Assembly: GCA_900316715.1 (NCBI GenBank)
Contig: ONEC01000005.1
Location: 1-46,893 of the forward strand
Length of the DNA stretch: 46,893 nucleotides
Direction of reading: 5' to 3'
From: an uncultured Eubacteriales bacterium
GTDB taxonomy: Bacteria; Bacillota; Clostridia; Lachnospirales; Lachnospiraceae
Shown here: one piece after another, positions 8,770-17,700 of the stretch
How positions within the stretch are numbered: position 1 is the stretch's first letter
Layout of the letters: the number at the start of each line of letters is the position of its first letter
Made by a program: the position numbers and the translations under genes
The notes under the pieces: generated by a model
The model's input: the letters and a program-made list of their open reading frames with translations, nothing else
What the model was told of the DNA's origin: nothing
Database searches by the model: none

Positions 8770-9756
8770 TTATTTATCTAAGTGGTCGTATGGTTTAATG
8801 GTTGTGATAGTTCCGTCTTCAGCGATATCAAGCTTTGTATACTTAACGCATCTCTTATGAGAGCATCCATCTGAAAGCTCAGCGTCATGATAGAAGAGAT
8901 ACCACTCACCTTCAATCTCAACGATTGAATGATGTGTTGTCCATCCAAGAACAGGCTCCATGATTCTTCCCTTATATGTGAAAGGACCTACAGGGCTGTC
9001 GCTTTCTGCATAGCAGAGGTAATGTGTTGTACCGGTTGAATATGAAAGATAATACTTTCCGTTGAACTTGTGCATCCAAGGACCTTCGAAGTAACGTCTG
9101 TCCTCATCCTTAGCCTTAAGTGGCTCGCCGTTCTCATCAAGAATCTGGATCATCTTAGGCTCGGTAACGAACTTAGTCATATCTTCACTGAACTGTGATA
9201 CGATAGGTCCGAGTGCGTTCTCGTCGCCTTCAGGACGATGCTCATCAGGATTGAACTTTCCTGACTGCCACATTTCAAGCTGACCGCCCCAAAGACCACC
9301 GTTGTAGCAGTAGATCTTTCCGTCATCATCCTGGAATACTGCAGGATCGATACTGAAGCTTCCCTCTATATAATTATCCTGTGGCTTGAAAGGACCAACA
9401 GGTGAATCTGATTCTGCAACACCGATTCTGAAGATGTCATCCTTATCCTTTGCAGGGAATACAAGATAGTACTTGCCATTGAGCTTGATAGCATCAGGAG
9501 CCCAAAGCTGTCTGCTTACCCATGGGATATCCTTCTCATGAATAGCCATACCGTTATCTACACAGTCACTGTCAAGTGAATCCATAGAAAGGATGTGATA
9601 ATCCTCCATCTTGTACTGTTCTCCGTCATCGTCCTCTTCAATGTCGAGATCAACGTCATGAGATGGATAGATATAGATCTTTCCGTCAAATACATGAGCA
9701 GAAGGATCAGCGGTATAAATGTTCTTAACTAATGGTTTTCTTTCATTCTTTCTCAT
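8770..9756 (-). CDS. Glycoside hydrolase family 43 (xylosidase/arabinofuranosidase-like), cytosolic
   Basis: A 328-residue single-domain five-bladed beta-propeller glycosidase of family GH43. The three expected acidic residues can be placed: a general base Asp in TADPSAHVFDGK (D17), the pKa-modulating Asp in SFSIDPAVF and the general acid Glu in YFEGPWMHK. Repeated blade motifs GKYYL(V/S) and AESDSPVGPF are clear. No signal peptide is present, so it should act on short arabinoxylo-oligosaccharides after uptake. This matches the way rumen and gut Lachnospiraceae use xylan. The exact substrate cannot be read from sequence. A GGAAG ribosome site precedes the ATG. The upstream region holds a striking AT-rich inverted repeat. 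Confidence 0.9.
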   Translation of the reverse strand: MRKNERKPLVKNIYTADPSAHVFDGKIYIYPSHDVDLDIEEDDDGEQYKMEDYHILSMDSLDSDCVDNGMAIHEKDIPWVSRQLWAPDAIKLNGKYYLVFPAKDKDDIFRIGVAESDSPVGPFKPQDNYIEGSFSIDPAVFQDDDGKIYCYNGGLWGGQLEMWQSGKFNPDEHRPEGDENALGPIVSQFSEDMTKFVTEPKMIQILDENGEPLKAKDEDRRYFEGPWMHKFNGKYYLSYSTGTTHYLCYAESDSPVGPFTYKGRIMEPVLGWTTHHSIVEIEGEWYLFYHDAELSDGCSHKRCVKYTKLDIAEDGTITTIKPYDHLDK

Positions 9757-9865
9757 ACGATACCAACTTCCTTTTTAAATGATATAGTTTCAAGATTTCT
9801 ATATTAAAATAACATAGTGGTATGGTAAATGCTAAATAAATAATGCCATATATTTTACAAAAATT

Positions 9866-9913
9866 GCTAAAATTTATAATATTGTTATAAAATGTTAAAA
9901 TTTATAACAATTG
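9866..9913. repeat. AT-rich inverted and direct repeats upstream of the GH43 gene
   Basis: A perfect 11-bp inverted repeat: ATTGTTATAAA at 9881-9891 and TTTATAACAAT at 9901-9911, separated by 9 bases. Overlapping it, a 14-base element GYTAAAATTTATAA occurs twice in direct orientation (9866-9879 and 9894-9907), 28 bases apart. It lies between the terminator of the upstream minus-strand gene and the GH43 start, so it is a candidate operator or leader hairpin for GH43. Confidence 0.6.
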
Positions 9914-9923
9914 TCAGATGAAC

Positions 9924-9952
9924 AAAAAAGAGCAGTGGCATAACCACTGCTC
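9924..9952 (-). terminator. Intrinsic terminator of the minus-strand helical-protein gene
   Basis: Read on the minus strand, a perfect 9-bp stem (GAGCAGTGG with CCACTGCTC, plus positions 9930-9938 and 9944-9952) with a 5-base loop is followed by six T. It lies just after the stop codon of the gene at 9962-10507 and separates that gene from GH43. Confidence 0.88.
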
Positions 9953-9961
9953 AGTAATTTA

Positions 9962-10507
9962 TTAGTCAATTTCGATATTATCGATCTCTTTGCTGATTTC
10001 TTCTGTCTCAGCTTCAGCTGCCTTGAGAATGTCCTCAAGCTTATCAGCAGCAGTAGTAACTGCATCGCCGATTTTCTCCTTAGCTTCATCTACAGCTTCT
10101 TCAACCTTTTCTTCAGCTGCATCAGTCTTGATCTCTACATAATCTCTTTTTTCAGCTTCGCCATCTTCGTTAAGAACAATCTCGTCATCTTCGAAAATGT
10201 TATCATCATCGGTTGCTGACCAAGGAGAATTCTTATAAGCGTCTACAGCCTTATCCTTAAGATCATATGCCTTATCCTTAGCTACAACAGCAGCTTCCTT
10301 AGCCTTATCCTTAGCGATTGCAGCAGCTTCCTTAGCCTTCTTTGTTGCATCTGCAATCTTTGTATCTACATCATACTTTGAATTGAGATTCTGATATGCT
10401 TCAGTTCCTCTTATCTCATCCTTGAAAAGATAAGCTACACCTGCTACAGCAGCAGCGGCAGCGGTAACTCTGAATAAACCACCTAATAGACTTCTTCCCA
10501 TACTCAA
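9962..10507 (-). CDS. Small Ala/Lys/Glu-rich helical protein with N-terminal membrane segment
   Basis: A 181-residue protein of unknown function. Residues about 10-28 form an alanine-rich hydrophobic helix. Residues 50-95 contain imperfect repeats of about 11 residues built on KDKAKEAA, and residues 125-175 are a second acidic amphipathic helix region. The overall look is like YtxH or LEA-type coiled-coil proteins, which are often stress-related, but there is no specific motif and I do not assign a family. It is transcribed alone: its own promoter is proposed at 10545-10573 and its own terminator at 9924-9952. Confidence 0.75.
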   Translation of the reverse strand: MSMGRSLLGGLFRVTAAAAAVAGVAYLFKDEIRGTEAYQNLNSKYDVDTKIADATKKAKEAAAIAKDKAKEAAVVAKDKAYDLKDKAVDAYKNSPWSATDDDNIFEDDEIVLNEDGEAEKRDYVEIKTDAAEEKVEEAVDEAKEKIGDAVTTAADKLEDILKAAEAETEEISKEIDNIEID

Positions 10508-10544
10508 TACCTCTTTCTGTTATAAATTAACGTAACTATGGTTA

Positions 10545-10573
10545 ATTGTAATACGGAGCAATTGAAAAATCAA
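10545..10573 (-). promoter_or_regulatory. Sigma-A-type promoter for the minus-strand helical-protein gene
   Basis: On the minus strand, TTGATT (plus 10568-10573) and TACAAT (plus 10545-10550) are separated by exactly 17 bases, about 40 bases before the start codon of the gene at 9962-10507. Confidence 0.6.
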
Positions 10574-10615
10574 GGAAATAGTGATAATCTTTAATGCAGT
10601 AAAGGCAGGTAAAAT

Positions 10616-12376
10616 ATGGAAAACACAATTAATGAATTAAAGAACAAAGCAAACGAAAGATTAACTGAACTAAAGAAAAAATCAAGTCTGATATCAGTTC
10701 TGAGACTTATAAGTTTTGTAGGCGGTATACCATTTCTGATCGCCGGCATTTCCGATAAAAAGGGTATGTATATATTTGCAGGAGCGTATCTTCTTATTAC
10801 GTTCTTCTTTTTGATCTACGTACATGCATGTTTTAATAAAATGATCTCACATGATGAGACCTATATAAATGTACTGGACAGATATCTGAACAGGCTTAAT
10901 GGAAACTGGATGCAGGAAATAGACGATGGAGGAGAATTCCTCACGCAGGAGGATGTATTATCCCGTGATATAGACCTTCTCGGAAAGAATTCCCTGTATC
11001 AGTACATTTCAATAGCACATACACCGAAAGGAAGACGCAGACTGGCAGATACACTTAGTTTAAAGACGGATAATCTTTCTGTAAGATCCGAGCGATATAA
11101 GGCTGTAAAGGAGCTTTCTCTGGCTGATGAATTCAGGTATGAATTTGAAACCAGAACTATGAAAAACAGCAAACTTCTTGAGGCTCCGGAGGTTGTGGAA
11201 GAGAAGTTCTCGGGATGGATGTATCCGCTTATGCTGATTGTTCCGGTGATCAATATTGTTTCTCTTATTATGGTCTTTGGTTATGGCTATAATCCGGGAC
11301 TTATACTGGCAACCTTTGTGGCAGGCCTTGCAATAACATGGATACCTAAAGGAAAGCTGGATGTACTTTCTGCTCCTGTATATGTATACGGAAAGACGGC
11401 AGGCGACTTTTATGAGATTCTGAATGAGATTAATAAGTCAGAGTTCCGGTCTGGTATACTTTCTGAGCTGAAGAACAGAGTTACAGGTCAGAAGGGAATT
11501 CTGAAGGCGGTAAAAGATATGCAGCGTATGGGAGATTTTGCTGCAATATCCTTTAATCCTATCATTCATATGCTGCTGGCAGGATTTATAGGCTGGGATT
11601 TTTATCTGGCCAGAAGAACGGTTGCCTGGACGGCAAAGAATAAAGATATATTTACAAACTGCGAAGATATAATTGCTGAATTTGAGGAACTGGGAAGTCT
11701 TGCGGTTCTTTCAGCTGTAAGAGAGACAACTGAACCTGAGATCATAGAAGATATGAAGCTCGGCTTTGATGAAATATATCATCCTCTTATAAACAGGGAA
11801 AAGGTTGTTTCAAATTCCGGAAATCTCGACGGACATATAACCATAATCACTGGATCCAACATGTCCGGAAAGACTACATTTATGAGAACAATTGCTGTAA
11901 ATGCAGTGCTGGCTTATGCCGGTGCAGGTGTATGTGCAAAAAGTTTTAAGCTGCCTATCATGAAGCTCTTTACATCCATGAGGATTACGGATGATGTCAG
12001 CAGCGGTATATCTACATTCTACGCTGAGATACTCCGTATAAAGAGGGCAGCAGACTATGTGGAAGCCGGTTCTGAGCCGCCGGCATTATGCCTTATTGAT
12101 GAGATATTTAAGGGGACGAATTCAGCCGACAGAATAGTGGGTGCAACTGAGGCTGTAAAGAAGCTTTCTTCAGGGAAATGCATGGTTATCCTTACAACCC
12201 ACGACTTTGAGTTGTGCGATATACAGGAGGCAGACGGTAGGCCTGCAGACAACTATCATTTCGAAGAATACTACGAAAATGACGAGATTTTATTTGATTA
12301 TAAAATGAAATCGGGCAGATGCACCACAAGGAACGCAATTGCCTTGTTAAAAATGGCAGGAATTGTGAAAAACTAA
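10616..12376 (+). CDS. Membrane-anchored MutS-family ATPase
   Basis: A 586-residue protein. The C-terminal third is a MutS-type ABC ATPase: Walker A GSNMSGKTTFM at about residues 412-422, a TFYAEILRIK segment, Walker B LCLIDEIFKGTN (about 489-500) and a following TTHDFEL. The canonical MutS helix DELGRGTS is replaced by DEIFKGTN. The MutS mismatch-recognition domain is absent. Instead, two hydrophobic hairpins occur at about residues 26-68 and 203-245, so the protein is predicted to sit at the inner membrane. Such short membrane MutS homologues occur in Clostridia and Bacteroidetes and have no settled role. Mismatch repair should not be assumed. Confidence 0.85.
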   Translation: MENTINELKNKANERLTELKKKSSLISVLRLISFVGGIPFLIAGISDKKGMYIFAGAYLLITFFFLIYVHACFNKMISHDETYINVLDRYLNRLNGNWMQEIDDGGEFLTQEDVLSRDIDLLGKNSLYQYISIAHTPKGRRRLADTLSLKTDNLSVRSERYKAVKELSLADEFRYEFETRTMKNSKLLEAPEVVEEKFSGWMYPLMLIVPVINIVSLIMVFGYGYNPGLILATFVAGLAITWIPKGKLDVLSAPVYVYGKTAGDFYEILNEINKSEFRSGILSELKNRVTGQKGILKAVKDMQRMGDFAAISFNPIIHMLLAGFIGWDFYLARRTVAWTAKNKDIFTNCEDIIAEFEELGSLAVLSAVRETTEPEIIEDMKLGFDEIYHPLINREKVVSNSGNLDGHITIITGSNMSGKTTFMRTIAVNAVLAYAGAGVCAKSFKLPIMKLFTSMRITDDVSSGISTFYAEILRIKRAADYVEAGSEPPALCLIDEIFKGTNSADRIVGATEAVKKLSSGKCMVILTTHDFELCDIQEADGRPADNYHFEEYYENDEILFDYKMKSGRCTTRNAIALLKMAGIVKN

Positions 12377-12409
12377 CAAATATTTCTGTAAAAAATTGAC
12401 AAAATGACG

Positions 12410-12438
12410 TTGATATAATTCGCTATATATATTATAAT
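12410..12438 (+). promoter_or_regulatory. Strong promoter for the 696-residue unknown protein
   Basis: TTGATA (12410-12415), 17 bases, TATAAT (12433-12438). The predicted transcription start near 12445 falls inside a pair of direct repeats (TAGTGTGT at 12441 and 12452) and just before the palindrome TGTGTACACA (12455-12464). Confidence 0.75.
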
Positions 12439-12494
12439 TTTAGTGTGTCGATAGTGTGTACACAGCATTTTTTATAGTTAGGAGGAATACAGAG

Positions 12495-14585
12495 ATGGCT
12501 TTACCGGCTAATATTACTGGAAGTGACAACAATGTTCTCTCAATTGCAGCCTCAAATAACAAAAGTCTTCTTATCCGTTTCCTGAATGAGCAGGTTGAGG
12601 ACGGATTTTATGCTCTTGTAATCGACTATCTTAAGGATAGTAATTTTGATCTTAAGACTATGAATGTCGAGGATGATGTCAGAGCACAGTGTTCAAAACT
12701 TTATGAGTTAGGCGATTTTGTAGATGAGAATATCAAAGCAAAAGAGAGGTACGAGATTGACGAGTGGATAGAACCACTTTTCAGTTTTGTTTATGGTGAT
12801 ATCGATCCTTCTGATATTGATGCACCTATTAATACAACTGGTATTTATCGTTACAGCATCTGGCTTATATACTTATATCAGAGAGAGAAGTTTGGCGAGG
12901 CTATGCGCCTTATAGGTGAGCGTATCGCACCACTTCTTATCAATGTAAGTTACCAGATTCTTGAAGATGATGAAAGACCAAAGAACTTTGACAAGGCTCT
13001 GCTTGGATACCTTGATCTTATTAACGTTGTTATGGAGATGGGGCTTCCAACATCACTTGCTAATTCAGAGGCATATCTTTCAAACCTTGAAGTTCTTTAT
13101 GATTATATTGTTGAGGATCCTCATGTAGGAAACGATTATAAGACACAGCTTTCAATCGGCCTCTTCAATACATTTATTGCTAACAAGGATTATAACAAGG
13201 CATTTGAGTTCTATGGACTGAATGCAGAGTATATTCCTATTGATAATCTTGCTGTATACGAAAGCTTTAAAGAGCTTATCAGGAATGTTAATAGTACACA
13301 GGACACAAGCGTACTTTCAAGAAATGTTCTTACAGCTATTTCTAAGCAGGAACTTTATAACAAGAGAATTGATACTCTTATCAATGAAGTATCTGCATTT
13401 GTTAAGAAGGTTTATCTCTATATCGAGAACGAGCCTGATATGAAGAAGCATCTTCAGACTCTGGGAGCAGGAGCTCAGCTTACAGGTAAGACCAACATTT
13501 TCGAAGGTCTCTATGAGTACAACCTCGTATTCTATGAGTGTGGTATTAAGGAACTTGTAAACTCTGATGTTTCAGCTCGTCCATGGGAAGAGAAGTATGA
13601 GATTCTTGAAAAGCTGTATACAACACTTAACGTTGTGTTTGATGGATACAATGTATATGAGCTTTCAAATAAGATTGAGCATCAGTATGTTGAGATTACA
13701 TGGATCAATGACTATGTAAATGCAAATCCATCACTGCTTAAGATGTTCTTTAGTATCAAGGAGAAGATTAAGGCATTCAAGGTTCGTAAGAATGCTATCC
13801 TTGAGAAGTCAAAGACAAATTATGAGATCAAGCAGATGATCGATGATCGTCAGAAGACACTTATATTCCTTGCAGCTGAAGATATGGTTGCTAACGGACT
13901 CAACGGCGGAAGAATCGCAATCATTAACAGTGATTATGATCCTAAGACAGCTGAGAAGTACCTTATCAAGACTTATGCTGATGTTTCTGTACCAAGTAAG
14001 TATAGAAAGGCTGATGTGAATGCAAACGGAGGTGGTGGACTCTTTGGACGTAAGGTTGTTACCACTATGGATCCGGATCTTCGCAAGCTTCTTGATGATT
14101 CTAAGATTGAAGAGATGCTTCTTAAGTCAGAGTGGCTTTGGAATCAGTATACACATAAGGGAGCACCTGAGCAGACACCTCAGGAGGCTACATACAGTGT
14201 AGTATGTCTTATCAAGGCAGTTGAAAGACTTATCGATAAGAAAGCTGGAACAGTTGCCAATAAGGCTGATACCACTCCTAACAAGAAGGTTATCATCACT
14301 AAGACAGGTAAGGTTATTGAGCTTTCAGATGAGAGCAATCCTTCACCATCAAGCAGCTCACAGCCAACATCAACTGTAGTTGAGAATATCAACAATATTC
14401 AGGCTAGTCTCAAGGATAAGTCTGATGAGAATACAGAATACGTTAAGGAATATGTTAACGCATGGCTGGATATGCTTCTCAAGGCTAAGTTCGATATGGA
14501 TACAATGCTTACTCTGTTTGAGGCAGAGGAGATCAGAAACAGATCTTATCAGGTACTTAAAAAGCTTAGAGCAGATATGCTGTAA
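12495..14585 (+). CDS. Large cytoplasmic protein of unknown function
   Basis: I do not recognise this 696-residue protein. The ATG at 12495 is chosen over an in-frame GTG 39 bases earlier because AGGAGG (12480-12485) sits 9 bases upstream and the GTG lies near the transcription start. There is no signal peptide or membrane segment. The sequence looks mostly helical, with repeat-like stretches around residues 60-260. A glycine-rich loop (ANGGGGLFGRK) occurs near residue 515, a Ser/Pro/Thr linker near 615-635, and a final helical segment after it. Favoured codons, a consensus promoter and a strong ribosome site suggest an abundant protein. It is flanked by terminators and is monocistronic. Confidence 0.8.
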   Translation: MALPANITGSDNNVLSIAASNNKSLLIRFLNEQVEDGFYALVIDYLKDSNFDLKTMNVEDDVRAQCSKLYELGDFVDENIKAKERYEIDEWIEPLFSFVYGDIDPSDIDAPINTTGIYRYSIWLIYLYQREKFGEAMRLIGERIAPLLINVSYQILEDDERPKNFDKALLGYLDLINVVMEMGLPTSLANSEAYLSNLEVLYDYIVEDPHVGNDYKTQLSIGLFNTFIANKDYNKAFEFYGLNAEYIPIDNLAVYESFKELIRNVNSTQDTSVLSRNVLTAISKQELYNKRIDTLINEVSAFVKKVYLYIENEPDMKKHLQTLGAGAQLTGKTNIFEGLYEYNLVFYECGIKELVNSDVSARPWEEKYEILEKLYTTLNVVFDGYNVYELSNKIEHQYVEITWINDYVNANPSLLKMFFSIKEKIKAFKVRKNAILEKSKTNYEIKQMIDDRQKTLIFLAAEDMVANGLNGGRIAIINSDYDPKTAEKYLIKTYADVSVPSKYRKADVNANGGGGLFGRKVVTTMDPDLRKLLDDSKIEEMLLKSEWLWNQYTHKGAPEQTPQEATYSVVCLIKAVERLIDKKAGTVANKADTTPNKKVIITKTGKVIELSDESNPSPSSSSQPTSTVVENINNIQASLKDKSDENTEYVKEYVNAWLDMLLKAKFDMDTMLTLFEAEEIRNRSYQVLKKLRADML

Positions 14586-14612
14586 GATATTTAACTAAAC
14601 ATGATTTTACGG

Positions 14613-14647
14613 GGCGTCAGATTAATAATCTGGCGCCTTCTTTTTTT
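14613..14647 (+). terminator. Intrinsic terminator after the 696-residue protein gene
   Basis: An 11-bp stem, GGCGTCAGATT (14613-14623) with AATCTGGCGCC (14627-14637), has one G-U pair and a three-base loop. It is followed by TTC and an eight-T run. Confidence 0.9.
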
Positions 14648-14698
14648 ATGATTTGTGCAATAAAATTAACGGTGGTTAATGACTTGTCAGACAATATG

Positions 14699-14707
14699 TG
14701 ATACAAT
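14699..14707 (+). promoter_or_regulatory. Extended -10 promoter for the GGDEF/EAL gene
   Basis: The sequence TGATACAAT is an extended -10 element (TG, one base, TACAAT 14702-14707) about 48 bases before the ATG. No good -35 lies at 17 bases; TTGTCA at 14684 is too close, so the extended -10 probably carries recognition. Confidence 0.5.
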
Positions 14708-14754
14708 GTTTATAAGTATTGGTTAATCCTATAATTAATATTTTGGGGTGGATT

Positions 14755-17700
14755 ATGGCTGAACAGGATAGGGTATTTTTTAAGATTGCGGAGGCTTTAC
14801 TTGTTGATTATTCGAGTGTTTACTATGTAAATGCGGTAACTAACGAGTATTTTTGGTATTCAGTTAATCCGGAGTTTCATTCACTTAGTCTTGAACAGGG
14901 TGGAGATGATTTCTTTAAGAATATAAAGCGTGATTGTAAACTGGTTATTTATGAAGAAGATCAGCATATATTCTTAGAGGATATTCAAAAGGATAAGCTG
15001 CTTTCTGATATGAAAAAGGGAAGCATGCAAAAGATTGAATACAGACTCATTATTAATGGTGTTCCGACCTGGCATTCTCTTAGGCTGATACGTGGTATAG
15101 AAGAGAACTCTGATTACTTTATACTTGGAGTAATAAATATTGATGAAGAACATAAGCGAAGAGAATTAGAGAAGGAAAACAAGCGTCAGAAAGAAATATA
15201 TAATCAGATAACCTCGAGTTTAGCCGGTCATTATGATAATTTGTATTACGTTGATGTTGAAACAAGTTATTATTTTGAGGTTGCTTCGACTGATGAATAT
15301 AAGAAACTTAATGTTCCGCCTGAGGGTAATGACTTTTTTGCCGAAAGCAGAAAAAATATAAGAAAGTATGTTCACCCTGAAGATCAGGATAAGGTTATCA
15401 CTTTTTTTTATAAAGATGATGTGTTTCTGAATTTAAAAAACAAGACGTCTTTTTCCCTAGAATATCGTCTCGTTATCGATAATAATGTAAAACATGTAAG
15501 ATATACAGTGATTATCTCCAGAGATGGAAAACATCTTATAGTATGTCTCGAAAATATAGATAAAGAGGTTGAAACAGAACTTGCGTTAAAAATCAGTGAA
15601 AAAAAGAGTGTTACATATACTCAGATAGCTGAAAGCCTTGCTTCAAATTATGATCTTATCTACTATGTTGATTCGGCTTCAGAACATTATACATTGTTTA
15701 CCACACATAAAACTTATGGTGGTCTTGAAGTCCGTGAAGAAGGAGAAGGGTTCTTCGGAACGGCTGTTCAGAATGTTGACAGAATAATACTTCCGTCTGA
15801 CAGAGGGCGACTTAAGATCTTTTTAAATAAAGATAATTTTATATCCGGTCTGGAACATGCCAGACAGATGATTGAGGATTATCGAATGTATGCTACCGGC
15901 GGGAATATTCAGTATACACGATTAAAGGTAATGTGGTCGTCTGACCATACCCATTTTATAATATGTGTTGAGAACAGAGATGAATATGTAAAAAGAGAAA
16001 AAGAACATATCGAACAGCTTACAATGGCCAACGAACTAGCCAGACGCGACGGACTTACGGGTATAAGAAATATAACAGCTTACCGTGAGACGGAAACGGA
16101 GCTGGATAAAAAGATCGAAGAGAGAAGTGATGAACAGTTCGGGATAGTTGTATTTGATATTAATGATCTTAAGGTAGTAAATGATACACAGGGACATAAA
16201 GCCGGAGATGAATTGATCAAGGAATCATGTAAACTTGTATGTCGTACCTTTAGTCACAGTCCTGTATACAGAATCGGCGGAGATGAGTTTATTGTAATCC
16301 TTAAAGGAAGTGATTATAACGATAGGATAAGTCTGTTTTCGGCGTTTAAGAGGCAGGTGGAGGAAAATCTCAGAATAGGTGAAGGTCCTGTTGTCGCTGC
16401 CGGAATGACTGATTACAGAAGACTGGAAGATAGAAAAATCGCCGACATGTTTAAGCGTGCTGACGAGAGCATGTATAATAATAAATCGCATCTTAAAGAT
16501 GAGAAAATCCGCCTTGAATTAAGGGATGGTAAAAATGATTCGGGATATAAGAGCGTACCGGAAGATAGGAGAACAATCCTTGATACATTATTTAAAGCTT
16601 TTGATGTTGTAGCAGAGGGTACATATGTATATGTATGTGATATGAAATATGATTTTTCCAGATGGTGTAAGAACTGTGTTGATACATATGGACTGCCATC
16701 GGAATATATGTATGGTGCAGGGGATATATGGGAAGGCTGTATACATCCGGAAGACAGAGAAGGATATCATAAAGCGATAGAAAATATATTTGCCGGTGAT
16801 TCATCCGGACATAATATGCAGTACCGGGTTAAAAATCCTAACGGTGAATATGATGTTTGTACGTGCCGAGGTATAGTAATGCGTGATCTTATGGGAAATC
16901 CGGATTATTTTGCAGGGACTATCCGTAACCACGGATCCCAGGGACATATCGATACTCTTACCGGACTGAGAAATCAGTACAGATTTTTTGAGGATCTCGA
17001 CGGATATATTAAAAGAAGTACGGAATTAAATGTATTGCTGCTCGGTATAAGTAAGTTTTCTGAGATTAACGAAATATACGGTTATCATTTCGGAAACAAA
17101 GTACTTCAGCTGTTTGCAAGAAAAGTTCTTGATACAACGGGAAACACGGGACATTGCTACAGACTGGACGGAACTAAGTTTGCCGTGATCAGTAATTCGT
17201 TATCTGTTGATGAGATAAAGGAAATATATGAACAATTTCGAGATTTCTTCAGAGATAGTTTTGAAGTGGAAGGCAAGAAGATCATACTTAATACAAACTG
17301 TGGACTGGTGGCCGTAGATCATTTCGATTTTGATTCACAGACTGTATACGGATGTCTCAATTATGCTTACAGCGAATCCAAATCAAGACATCAGGGAAAT
17401 CTTATGGAGTTCCAAAATGATCTAAATGATTATAATCGTCACAGACTTGAGAAACTTCATGATATACGTGCTTCCATAATGCATGGATATAAAGGTTTCT
17501 ATCTGATGTATCAGCCTGTTGTTGATGCGAAAACGGAGAAACTGATAGGCGCGGAAGCACTCCTCAGGTGGAAGAATGATACCTATGGCGTTGTTCCGCC
17601 GGATCAGTTTATACCGCTCCTTGAGTCGGACCCGATGTTCCCTGAATTGGGCGAATGGATAATCAAAGAAGCTATTATAGCTTCGAAGAAGATAATCGAA

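Noticed and set aside
12396..12419. TTGACA followed by TATAAT ahead of the 696-residue protein gene
   Set aside because: The spacer is only 12 bases. TTGATA at 12410 with TATAAT at 12433 has the correct 17-base spacing and is preferred.
12456..12494. Earlier GTG start for the 696-residue protein
   Set aside because: It lies near the predicted transcription start and has no ribosome site, while AGGAGG serves the ATG at 12495.
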